Source: Candidatus Cloacimonadota bacterium (GTDB lineage Bacteria > Cloacimonadota > Cloacimonadia > Cloacimonadales > TCS61). From it: a DNA stretch of 64,000 nt. The stretch is taken from the NCBI GenBank assembly GCA_021734835.1, contig JAIPIH010000002.1:62001-126000 (forward strand), in the 5' to 3' direction. Under the pieces are notes generated by a model, which had not been told where the DNA came from, ran no database searches, and was given only the letters and a program-made list of their open reading frames with translations. Made by a program: the position numbers and the translations under genes. Positions 1 through 7,552 of this stretch are shown piece by piece; the stretch's first letter is position 1, and each line of letters begins with the position of its first letter.

Positions 1-596
1 ATTGAAATAGAATCCTTTTTACAAATAGTATTTAAACTTTCAATTATTGCAGGAATCGGGATTCTTTTAAAATCAAAGCGTTGACAGCGTGAGATAATTG
101 TTGGGATCACTTTATGCGGTTCAGTTGTTGCAAAAATAAAAATTACGTTCTTAGGAGGTTCTTCTAAGGTTTTGAGAAGTGCATTAAAAGCATTTTTAGA
201 AAGCATGTGTACTTCATCGATGATATATATTTTATTTCGAGAGTTTGAAGGGGAATACATGAGTTCTTTCTGAAGATCACGAATATCCTCTACACCCGTA
301 TTAGATGCACCATCAATTTCAATTACATCCGAGGATACACCTTGCGTGATATCCATGCAATTTTGACATTTATTGCAAGGAGTAATGGTTGGTCCTTCCG
401 TTAAACAATTCAAACTTTTAGCAAAAATTCTTGCTAATGATGTTTTGCCAACTCCTCGCGGACCAGTAAATAAGTAGGATTGAGCAATTCTATCCATCTC
501 AATCGTATTCTTAAGAATATTTGTGATATGGTCTTGCGCATAAACTTCATCAAAAGTTTGCGGTCTATATTTTCTTGCTAAAATTAAATATGCCAT
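1..596 (-). CDS. dnaX: DNA polymerase III subunit gamma/tau, N-terminal part (partial)
   Basis: Clamp-loader ATPase of the replicative polymerase; the frame reads from an ATG at 596 to the window edge without a stop, so about 198 N-terminal residues are present. The Walker A motif GPRGVGKT lies at residues 45-52, four zinc-binding cysteines at 64, 74, 77 and 80, and the Walker B motif DEVH at 127-130. The sensor-1 stretch FATTE and an SRC arginine-finger motif follow. This order is diagnostic of DnaX and excludes HolB, which lacks the P-loop/zinc combination. The overlapping ATG at 600 is out of frame. The C-terminal tau region lies outside the window. Confidence 0.95.
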   Translation of the reverse strand, partial: MAYLILARKYRPQTFDEVYAQDHITNILKNTIEMDRIAQSYLFTGPRGVGKTSLARIFAKSLNCLTEGPTITPCNKCQNCMDITQGVSSDVIEIDGASNTGVEDIRDLQKELMYSPSNSRNKIYIIDEVHMLSKNAFNALLKTLEEPPKNVIFIFATTEPHKVIPTIISRCQRFDFKRIPIPAIIESLNTICKKDSIS

Positions 597-671
597 CCAT
601 TCCTCATCTTTTTAGTATTTTTGGACTTTCTTTGATCGCTGATATTTGTCAATCAAAAATCTCAGCTGATT

Positions 672-700
672 TTGATATAAAATATTCTAATATTTAAGAT
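672..700 (+). promoter_or_regulatory. Candidate promoter for tRNA-Leu
   Basis: TTGATA (672-677), a 17-base spacer and TAAGAT (695-700) lie about 58 bases upstream of the tRNA. An alternative is TTGACT (720-725) with TAATAT (747-752), which sits closer to the tRNA but has a long 21-base spacer. The DNA is very AT-rich, so either match could be chance. Confidence 0.25.
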
Positions 701-758
701 AATATAAAAGACTTTTTTCTTGACTCCGAACATTGGTTTTTTTTCTTAATATCTATGT

Positions 759-845
759 GCAGAAGTGGCGGAATTGGTAGACGCGCTAGGTTCAGGGTCT
801 AGTGGGCAATAGCCTGTAGGGGTTCAAATCCCCTCTTCTGCACCA
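759..845 (+). tRNA. tRNA-Leu (anticodon CAG)
   Basis: Class II tRNA with a long variable arm. The acceptor strand GCAGAAG pairs with CTTCTGC, and the anticodon loop TTCAGGG puts CAG at 793-795, reading CUG codons. The T-loop GTTCAAATC is present and the 3' CCA is encoded (843-845). It stands alone between dnaX and mntP, which face the other way. Confidence 0.97.
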
Positions 846-867
846 AACTTACAATCACAGGGCACAT

Positions 868-1431
868 TTACAAGAAGAGCAAATGCTGAATTAGAATTTT
901 TATACCTATTCCGATCAAGATCAATCCACCGAGTAATTCGATTTTATTTTCAAATAAGGAACCGAATTTCCCTCCCAGATAAACACCACCAAGTGATACA
1001 AAAAAAGTTACAAGACCAATGATCAGTACAGGTTTGATAATTTCAACTTGGAGGATTGAAAAACTCAAGCCCACTGCAAGTGCATCAATGCTTGTTGCAA
1101 TTGCTAAAATTAAAACAGTATTCAGATTATTAGGATCACATTTTTTTTCTGCTTCTTTAATCATGATTGATTCATAGATCATTTTACTACCAATAAAAAC
1201 CAATAACCCAAAGGCAATCCAATGATCAAAGGTTTCGATATAGCTTTTGAAACTGGAGCCGGCAAACCAACCGATTACTGGCATCAAAGCTTGAAATCCA
1301 CCAAAAAATATGGCGACTCTGAAAGCTGGTCTTACCTTGAAACAACGCAATGTTACACCGCTGGTTATCGATACTGCGAAGGCGTCCAGAGCCAAGCCCA
1401 GTGCGATTATTAATATTGTAATATTATCCAT
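868..1431 (-). CDS. mntP: Manganese efflux pump MntP-like membrane protein
   Basis: Small inner-membrane exporter of Mn2+ (MntP, formerly DUF204) with 187 residues, the usual family length, and about six hydrophobic helices. The family's two internal repeats are visible, each with an acidic, Ala-rich helix: ALGLALDAFAVSIT near residue 10 and IATSIDALAVGLS near residue 110. The aspartates in these helices are the known metal-path residues. It starts 10 bases after the leuS stop, so it is probably co-transcribed with leuS. There is no convincing Shine-Dalgarno sequence, consistent with translation coupled to leuS. No manganese riboswitch is visible upstream. Confidence 0.88.
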   Translation of the reverse strand: MDNITILIIALGLALDAFAVSITSGVTLRCFKVRPAFRVAIFFGGFQALMPVIGWFAGSSFKSYIETFDHWIAFGLLVFIGSKMIYESIMIKEAEKKCDPNNLNTVLILAIATSIDALAVGLSFSILQVEIIKPVLIIGLVTFFVSLGGVYLGGKFGSLFENKIELLGGLILIGIGIKILIQHLLFL

Positions 1432-1441
1432 TATTAATTAA

Positions 1442-3922
1442 TTATTTTATTACAATACTTACTAATTTATCAGGAACAACGATCATCTTCACGATATTTT
1501 TACCCTCAATCGATTTCTTTACATTTTCCACTTCTAAAGCAGATTTTTTTATATCTTCAGTAGTTGCATCAGCAGAAACCTTTATTTTACCGCGTATTTT
1601 ACCCATTATCTGAATTGCATAAGTTATCTTATCTTTAACGAGAAAATCTTCGTTGAACTGAGCTGTGCCTGAATCGTGGAGAAGTCTATCATTACCAATG
1701 AGAATCCAAAGTTCCTCGCTTAAATGTGGAGCAAAAACATACATTAAATGAGGAATCGCAACACAGCTTTCCGCAAAAACTGCTTTTTCGAAATCATTCA
1801 ACTTTTCAACATCTTTTACGGCATAGACATTGTTCAGATGTTCCATTACCGCAGCAATTGCAGTATTGAACTGTAATCTGTTTTCAATATCATTGAGTGT
1901 TTTCTTAATAGTAAAATGAGTGCTGTAGCGTAGTTTTTTAATTTCTCCCTTCAGTTTGTTATCATCACTGGCAGCATCTTTATAGGTTTTGATCAATTCA
2001 AGATTTTTTGCAAATAAATGCCAGATTCTATTGAGAAATCTGAATGCACCCTTCACACCTTCATCACTCCATTCAACATCCTTTTCCGGAGGAGATGCAA
2101 ACAGCATGAAAACACGTACAGTATCAGCTCCATAGCGGTCTACAATGTACTGCGGGTCAACAACATTCCCTTTTGATTTGCTCATTTTAGCACCATCTTT
2201 CGTGACCATGCCCTGCGTTAGTAATCTGGCAAATGGTTCGTTGGAATTTACCAATTTTAAGTCGCGCATAAATTTATGAAAAAAACGAGCATACATCAAA
2301 TGCATAACAGCATGTTCGATACCACCAATGTATTGATCTACAGGTAGCCACTTAACAGCTAGTTCCTGACTGAAAGGTAAGGTGTCATTTTTGGGATCAA
2401 CATAACGCGCAAAATACCAGGAACTATCTACGAAAGTATCCATTGTGTCAGTTTCTCTTCTAGCCGACTTCCCGCATTGAGGGCATTTTACATTAACCCA
2501 CTCTTCTACAGAAAGAAGCGGGTTTTGACGTGTTTTACCCAATTCAACGTTTTCCGGTAGTTTTATAGGAAGATCTTCATCAGGGACAAGTACAGTTCCA
2601 CAATCATCACAATATATTATCGGAATTGGATTACCCCAATATCTCTGACGAGATACACCCCAGTCTCTCAATCTATAAGTAATAGTTTCTTTACCCATTT
2701 TATTCTCAAACATCCATTTGGAGATAGTTTTCAGAGATTTTTGGCTATCCATTCCGTCAAATTTACCAGAATTGACTAAAAATCCGGGTTCGACATAAGC
2801 ATCTGCCATTTCTTCAAGTATGAGATCACCGGATTTATTTTGAATAACCAGTTTCATAGGAATATTATACTTTTTAGCAAATTCAAAATCCCTTTGATCG
2901 TGAGCCGGAACTGCCATCACAGCTCCCGTTCCATAATCCATCAACACGTAGTTAGTGATCCAGATCTGAATTCTTTCATTATTTACCGGGTTTGCAGCAT
3001 ATTTTCCAGTAAAAAATCCTTCTTTTATTGTATCTTCGGCGGTCCTGGTTATTGAGTCTTCATTCAATACTTTATCACAGAATCTATGCATCTTGGAATC
3101 CTCAGATTCTGCTTTCAAAAATTCTATTATTATCGGATGTTCTGGAGGCAATGCCATAAAAGTACACCCAAAGATCGTATCAGGTCGCGTTGTAAAAACT
3201 TTTATTAATTGTTCAGAATTTTCCAGTTTGAACCAGATTTCAGTTCCTTGACTTTTCCCGATCCAATTAGTCTGCATAGTTTTAACGCGTTCCGGCCAAT
3301 CAATAACTCCGCTGAAATCAAGCAATTCTTCAGCGTATTCAGTGATCTTAAAAAACCATTGTTCAAGTTCCTTTTGATGTACTTCACTTTCGCAGCGCCA
3401 GCATTTTCCATTTTCAACTTGTTCATTAGCAAGGACAGTCTGACACTCTGAACACCAATTCTGAAAAGAAGTTTTCTTATAAGCTAAACCTTTTTCAAAC
3501 ATTCTTTTAAAAAACCACTGTCCCCATTTGTAATATTCAGGATGACAGGTACTGACTTCGCGTTCCCAATCAAATCCAAAACCCATCATATCAAATTGTT
3601 TTCTCATAACTTTGATATTTTCATCTGTCGTAATTCTTGGATGTGAATGATGTTGAATCGCAAAGTTTTCCGCCGGCATTCCAAAAGAGTCATAACCCAT
3701 TGGCTGCATTACATTAAAACCTTGCATCATTTTATAACGCGTAATTGCATCTGCTATAGAATAATTCGAAACATGTCCCATATGAAGAGCACCGGAAGGA
3801 TAGGGGAACATCGAAAGGACATAATAATTTTTCTTTTCTGTATCGTCTTCAGCATTGAAGATCTTTTTTTTCTGCCAGATATTCTGCCATTTTTTTTCTA
3901 TTTTTTCAAAAGGATATTCCAT
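1442..3922 (-). CDS. leuS: Leucyl-tRNA synthetase
   Basis: Class I aminoacyl-tRNA synthetase charging tRNA-Leu; 826 residues, normal for bacterial LeuRS. The HIGH-type motif HMGH is at residues 47-50. The zinc/CP1 region (CSECQTVLANEQ... CWRC) follows. The editing domain has the threonine-rich TTRPDT signature near residue 245. The catalytic KMSKS loop is seen as AKMSKSKGN near residue 585, before the helical anticodon domain. The start ATG at 3922 has an AGGAGT ribosome site at 3936-3931. A leucine-rich short reading frame lies 46 bases upstream and may control it. mntP follows downstream. Confidence 0.98.
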   Translation of the reverse strand: MEYPFEKIEKKWQNIWQKKKIFNAEDDTEKKNYYVLSMFPYPSGALHMGHVSNYSIADAITRYKMMQGFNVMQPMGYDSFGMPAENFAIQHHSHPRITTDENIKVMRKQFDMMGFGFDWEREVSTCHPEYYKWGQWFFKRMFEKGLAYKKTSFQNWCSECQTVLANEQVENGKCWRCESEVHQKELEQWFFKITEYAEELLDFSGVIDWPERVKTMQTNWIGKSQGTEIWFKLENSEQLIKVFTTRPDTIFGCTFMALPPEHPIIIEFLKAESEDSKMHRFCDKVLNEDSITRTAEDTIKEGFFTGKYAANPVNNERIQIWITNYVLMDYGTGAVMAVPAHDQRDFEFAKKYNIPMKLVIQNKSGDLILEEMADAYVEPGFLVNSGKFDGMDSQKSLKTISKWMFENKMGKETITYRLRDWGVSRQRYWGNPIPIIYCDDCGTVLVPDEDLPIKLPENVELGKTRQNPLLSVEEWVNVKCPQCGKSARRETDTMDTFVDSSWYFARYVDPKNDTLPFSQELAVKWLPVDQYIGGIEHAVMHLMYARFFHKFMRDLKLVNSNEPFARLLTQGMVTKDGAKMSKSKGNVVDPQYIVDRYGADTVRVFMLFASPPEKDVEWSDEGVKGAFRFLNRIWHLFAKNLELIKTYKDAASDDNKLKGEIKKLRYSTHFTIKKTLNDIENRLQFNTAIAAVMEHLNNVYAVKDVEKLNDFEKAVFAESCVAIPHLMYVFAPHLSEELWILIGNDRLLHDSGTAQFNEDFLVKDKITYAIQIMGKIRGKIKVSADATTEDIKKSALEVENVKKSIEGKNIVKMIVVPDKLVSIVIK

Positions 3923-3930
3923 ATATGTTA

Positions 3931-4060
3931 ACTCCTGATTATTTTTTATTTGGTTTTTTAGAATTGTATTATTTCCCCAAATAGGGGAGTAAAAGGAGAA
4001 GACAATTAAGAACTTCTTTGATCTGCATTTGTTTACCGTATTTCATTAACAATCTCTCCT
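3931..4060 (-). promoter_or_regulatory. Putative leucine-responsive translational attenuator of leuS
   Basis: Read on the minus strand, the segment holds a ribosome site (AGGAGAG, 4060-4054), a 25-codon leader reading frame with five consecutive Leu codons, and the leuS ribosome site GGAGT (3935-3931). The pyrimidine-rich Leu codons contain ACTCC (3990-3986) and CTCCT, both complementary to the leuS ribosome site. A competing hairpin TCCCC/GGGGA (3988-3984 with 3978-3974) overlaps the same bases. No U-tract follows this hairpin, so control of translation is more likely than transcription termination. The pairing is my inference; the sequence elements are seen directly. Confidence 0.5.
3969..4046 (-). 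CDS. Leucine-rich leader peptide upstream of leuS
   Basis: The reading frame MKYGKQMQIKEVLNCLLLLL (first 20 of 25 residues), ending PYLGK, runs from an ATG at 4046 to a TAA at 3971-3969. Seven of its 25 residues are leucine, five of them consecutive (codons 16-20, CTT CTC CTT TTA CTC). A good ribosome site, GGAG, lies nine bases before the ATG. The stop is 46 bases before the leuS start. A run of the cognate amino acid directly before an aminoacyl-tRNA synthetase gene is the hallmark of leader-peptide attenuation, as with pheM before pheST in Escherichia coli. I know of no described leader of this kind for leuS. Translation is not proven. Confidence 0.6.
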   Translation of the reverse strand: MKYGKQMQIKEVLNCLLLLLPYLGK

Positions 4061-4198
4061 TATTAATTCTAAAGCAAATTTTGTATTACAAGACATTTGG
4101 TCAATTATATTTTATTGAGATCCTTTTTTTATTAACTTTTCACTTGCAAAATAAATGCAGATGTAAATATTTTATCAGTTGATTATAAGGAGGTAAAA

Positions 4199-4405
4199 AT
4201 GAATCTTATAGAGTATTTTAACAATAGAATAAAGGAGTACTTCACTATTTGGGATATAAAATTAGCTCAAGTAGCAGCTTTCTTGTTTTTTATAGTTATC
4301 ATTAAGTTGATCCCAGAGATCATTACACTTGATTATTGGGTTTATATTTTAGGCGCTGCTATAGCAGCAATCAGACCAATGTACATAAAGTTCATTAAGA
4401 AATAG
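4199..4405 (+). CDS. Small membrane protein of unknown function
   Basis: 68 residues with a strong ribosome site (AAGGAGG, 4187-4193). A charged N-terminus of about 20 residues is followed by two hydrophobic segments (about residues 22-40 and 46-62) and a basic tail. I do not recognise a family. It ends with a TAG at 4403-4405 that is in the same frame as the flavoprotein directly behind it, so suppression of the stop would fuse this membrane segment to the flavoprotein N-terminus. Its well-placed ribosome site and initiation codon suggest it is real. Confidence 0.65.
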   Translation: MNLIEYFNNRIKEYFTIWDIKLAQVAAFLFFIVIIKLIPEIITLDYWVYILGAAIAAIRPMYIKFIKK

Positions 4406-4414
4406 GAAAAGATC

Positions 4415-5668
4415 ATAGAATACGATTTAGTTGTTATCGGCGGTGGAGCGGCTGGAATGATGGCTGCAGGAATTGCGGCCCAGAATGGAAAAAAAGTTAC
4501 TCTGCTCGAAAAAAATCCAATTCTTGGCAAAAAGCTGTTGATAACAGGAAAAGGTCGATGTAATATTACAAATTACTGTGACGTAAATGATTTAGTTCAA
4601 TCTATAACAGTTAATGGGAAGTTCCTTATCAATTCCTTGTATGCTTTTTCCAGTTATGATGTGATCAGATTTTTTAATGAATTAGGGCTCGAAACAAAAG
4701 TTGAAAGAGGTAATAGAGTTTTTCCGGTTTCTGATAAAGCTAAAGATGTTGTTAAAATACTGATCAAATTTATCAACAAATTTAAAGTGGAAATTAGACA
4801 AGCAGAAGTTATTTCTGTTCTGAAATTCGGAAATCTTTTTGCCGCAAAATTGCGAAACGGAGAAGTTATCCGAGCAAAGAATTTAGTGATCGCAACAGGA
4901 GGAAAATCTTATCCAAGGACTGGTTCAACTGGAGATGGATATCGATTTGCTCAAGATTTTGGTCATAGGGTAACAGACTTCAAACCTTCACTTGTACCAA
5001 TATCCGCACAAAGTATAATTCCTATACAAGGTGAAACAGCTTCTAGAAGATGCAATGTAAAAGATCTGGCGGAACTCACTCTAAAAAATGTTTCGATCAT
5101 GATCAGAGATACTCGAGATAAAATTATTTTTGAAGATTTTGGGGAGATGAACTTTACTAATTTTGGAGTGGACGGACCGATCATCCTATCTGCTTCTTCT
5201 CACATCAGAAAAATAAAAGATTATAAACTAATTATTGATCTTAAACCTGCTTTATCAATAGAAAAACTTGATAAAAGATTACAACGTGATTTTATTAAAA
5301 ACTCGAATAAACAATTTAAAAGTGTATTGAAAAATCTACTTCCAAACAAATTGATACCTGTGATCCAAAATATTTCGGGAATTCCGTCAGATAAGGTTAT
5401 CCAGCAGATCACAGCTCAGGAAAGGCAAAATCTTATAATTGCACTAAAACAACTAACAATAAAATTAATTAAATTCCGTCCCATATCAGAATCTATCATT
5501 ACTTCGGGCGGTGTTGATATAAAACAGATAGATCCCAAGACAATGGAATCGAAGCTGGTTCCGGGATTGTACTTTGTAGGTGAAGTATTGAATTGTGACG
5601 GTTACACCGGCGGCTTTAATCTGCAGATCGCCTGGAGTAGCGGTTACGCAGCTGGAATAAGCTGTTAA
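4415..5668 (+). CDS. BaiN/YhiN (HI0933)-type FAD-dependent oxidoreductase, non-canonical start
   Basis: Flavoprotein of the HI0933/YhiN/BaiN family. The N-terminal dinucleotide-binding motif GGGAAGMMAA begins upstream of the first ATG (4457), so that ATG cannot be the start. Between the preceding TAG (4403-4405) and 4457 there is no ATG, GTG or TTG in frame. The likely start is ATA at 4415, seven bases after AGGA (4404-4407), or ATC at 4412. This gives about 417 residues, the normal family length. The conserved GKGRCNITN motif near residue 49 and the C-terminal TSGGVD...GLYFVGEVL...GYTGGFNLQIAW block are intact. Possible explanations are a rare start codon, stop-codon readthrough, or a sequencing error changing ATG to ATA. 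The 3' end abuts the convergent alr gene. Confidence 0.85.
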   Translation: MEYDLVVIGGGAAGMMAAGIAAQNGKKVTLLEKNPILGKKLLITGKGRCNITNYCDVNDLVQSITVNGKFLINSLYAFSSYDVIRFFNELGLETKVERGNRVFPVSDKAKDVVKILIKFINKFKVEIRQAEVISVLKFGNLFAAKLRNGEVIRAKNLVIATGGKSYPRTGSTGDGYRFAQDFGHRVTDFKPSLVPISAQSIIPIQGETASRRCNVKDLAELTLKNVSIMIRDTRDKIIFEDFGEMNFTNFGVDGPIILSASSHIRKIKDYKLIIDLKPALSIEKLDKRLQRDFIKNSNKQFKSVLKNLLPNKLIPVIQNISGIPSDKVIQQITAQERQNLIIALKQLTIKLIKFRPISESIITSGGVDIKQIDPKTMESKLVPGLYFVGEVLNCDGYTGGFNLQIAWSSGYAAGISC

Positions 5669-7534
5669 TCAATAAACAAAGACCACGCCGCTGGTAGGGA
5701 AGACCCATTCATTTTTAGCAGTACTGATGGATATTTGATGATCCGTTTTAACTAATTTAGGGAATTTGCTCTTACCAGAAAAGATCGGAACTGCTTCTAT
5801 ATTAACAATATTACTCTCAAATGAAATATCTACGCCTTGCGTCATTTCAATAATGTAAACGGATAATTGATGAGAATTTTTCGGATAATAGGTTTTAGTT
5901 GAGATCGAAAAATTTACTTCTTTTCCCATAAGCTCTTTAAGTTTAGGATGATAGCATTTTATCTCAATACTGCCGTCAGAGATCTTCATTTCATTGTATA
6001 ACTCAAGATCATTGATTTTCACGGAAGTTACAGAAAAAAACATTTTTTTTAAATCAATTTTGTTATCCAAGAGCCAACGATATTCGACATCATTTCGCAG
6101 GAAATATTTCTCCAGATCTTTCTCTGTTTTGGCACAGGCTACTATAAAGTGATCATTCTGAAGCTTTTTAGAAAAGGAGAGCTCAGTAGAAGTTAAATAA
6201 TAATCTGTAAATTCATTAGAATCCTCAAATTTTATTGAATGTTTGAAGTTTTTTCTATAGTGGATATCTTTATCTTTTTCAGCGAACATTCTTTTTAATA
6301 TATCTTCGTGAACTAAGCTGGCGATCTCTTTACTTTGCAGCCTCTGTTCGATAGCAGTCTCAATGATATCCCCAAGCTTTTTATCCGAAAGATCCTTAGG
6401 CATAAATTCACGGCGTAAGAGCGGTGAAGAATCAATTATTTTGCCATTTTGCGTATAATATCTTTTTGCTCTTCTTCCTATTTGAGAAACAAGTTCATAA
6501 CTAAGTCCGCCGAATAAATCAGTTAAATTTTCTGCTGTAATATCGTCGTGAGAATCTCCTAACATTGTGACAACATCGCCTACTTGGGGATCTGATATTT
6601 GTGAGATATCGAGTGCTGTCATATCCATACTTACTTTCCCAATTACTTTGCAAATGGAATTACGGAGTACTGCTATTCCCTTATTAGACAGCAGAAAATC
6701 ATAACCATCAGCATAGCCAACTGGTAAAATTGCATATTTTATTGTTTTAGGAGCAATAAATGTTTGATTATAACCAATTGAATCACCTTTTTGTGCTGTT
6801 TTGATCTGAGTTATGCGAGTTTTAAATGTCATAACAGGTTTCAGTTTTATTTTATCTTTCAGCGGTTTGTTGGAATAAATTCCGTAGGTTAATAATCCTA
6901 ATCTTACAAGATTTGTATAATTATCTGGGGAAAATATGACTCCACTGCTGTTTGCGATGTGGATGTACTTAGGTTTTTCATCTAATTTTGAAACAATTTT
7001 ATGAAATCTATCTGCTTGTAATTCAGTAAAAGCTATATCATTCTCAGCAGAAGCAAAATGTGAAAAAATACCTTCTATCTCAAGATTTGTTAATCTTCGG
7101 ATCTCTTTTATTTTTGACAAAGCATTTTGATAATAAAAACCACTTCTTCCCATGCCTGTATCAATATTCAAGTGGATTTTGTTTTTTCCCTTTTTATTCA
7201 TTGCTCTGGCAAAATCCATAGAAGAAACTGTAGGAATAAGGTCATACTGTAAAATTTGATCAATTTCACTGTTTAATGATGGCGACAGAATTATTATAGG
7301 AATTGATATTCCTTGATATCGCAATAGAATTCCTTCCTGCAAGTTAGCAACTCCCAAAGATACTGCACCACACTCTATCGCTTTTTTGGCAATTTGAAAA
7401 GCTCCATGACCATAGGCATCAGCTTTAACAATTTGCATAAAATTCGTTTGCGGACTGAAGAATTTTTTTAGTTGTTCAATATTATGTTGATAATTCCCCA
7501 GATCGATTTCTGTCCAACTTCTATCATCATTCAT
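5669..7534 (-). CDS. alr: Alanine racemase with a long unknown C-terminal extension
   Basis: PLP enzyme interconverting L- and D-alanine for peptidoglycan. The first ~365 residues form a complete racemase: the PLP lysine in KADAYGHG near residue 39, HIANSSG near 200, RLGLLTYG near 220, the catalytic tyrosine in IGYNQTF near 265, and the C-terminal beta domain with SMDMTALD. The total of 621 residues is about 250 longer than usual Alr. The extension starts after RRAKRYYTQNG with a basic helical stretch and continues as a mixed alpha/beta segment I cannot assign. It is not a MurF fusion, since MurF would precede the racemase. Start ATG at 7534; 18 bases separate it from the phoH stop, so the two are probably co-transcribed. 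Confidence 0.92.
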   Translation of the reverse strand: MNDDRSWTEIDLGNYQHNIEQLKKFFSPQTNFMQIVKADAYGHGAFQIAKKAIECGAVSLGVANLQEGILLRYQGISIPIIILSPSLNSEIDQILQYDLIPTVSSMDFARAMNKKGKNKIHLNIDTGMGRSGFYYQNALSKIKEIRRLTNLEIEGIFSHFASAENDIAFTELQADRFHKIVSKLDEKPKYIHIANSSGVIFSPDNYTNLVRLGLLTYGIYSNKPLKDKIKLKPVMTFKTRITQIKTAQKGDSIGYNQTFIAPKTIKYAILPVGYADGYDFLLSNKGIAVLRNSICKVIGKVSMDMTALDISQISDPQVGDVVTMLGDSHDDITAENLTDLFGGLSYELVSQIGRRAKRYYTQNGKIIDSSPLLRREFMPKDLSDKKLGDIIETAIEQRLQSKEIASLVHEDILKRMFAEKDKDIHYRKNFKHSIKFEDSNEFTDYYLTSTELSFSKKLQNDHFIVACAKTEKDLEKYFLRNDVEYRWLLDNKIDLKKMFFSVTSVKINDLELYNEMKISDGSIEIKCYHPKLKELMGKEVNFSISTKTYYPKNSHQLSVYIIEMTQGVDISFESNIVNIEAVPIFSGKSKFPKLVKTDHQISISTAKNEWVFPTSGVVFVY

Positions 7535-7552
7535 TAATTAACCTCATCTTTA

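Noticed and set aside
3923-4198. T-box riboswitch for leuS
   Set aside because: No T-box core sequence or specifier hairpin is visible. The leader reading frame with Leu codons explains the region better.
4403-4405. Reassignment of TAG as a sense codon
   Set aside because: TAG is used as an ordinary stop elsewhere, for example at the end of valS and the methylase, so a genome-wide reassignment is not supported.
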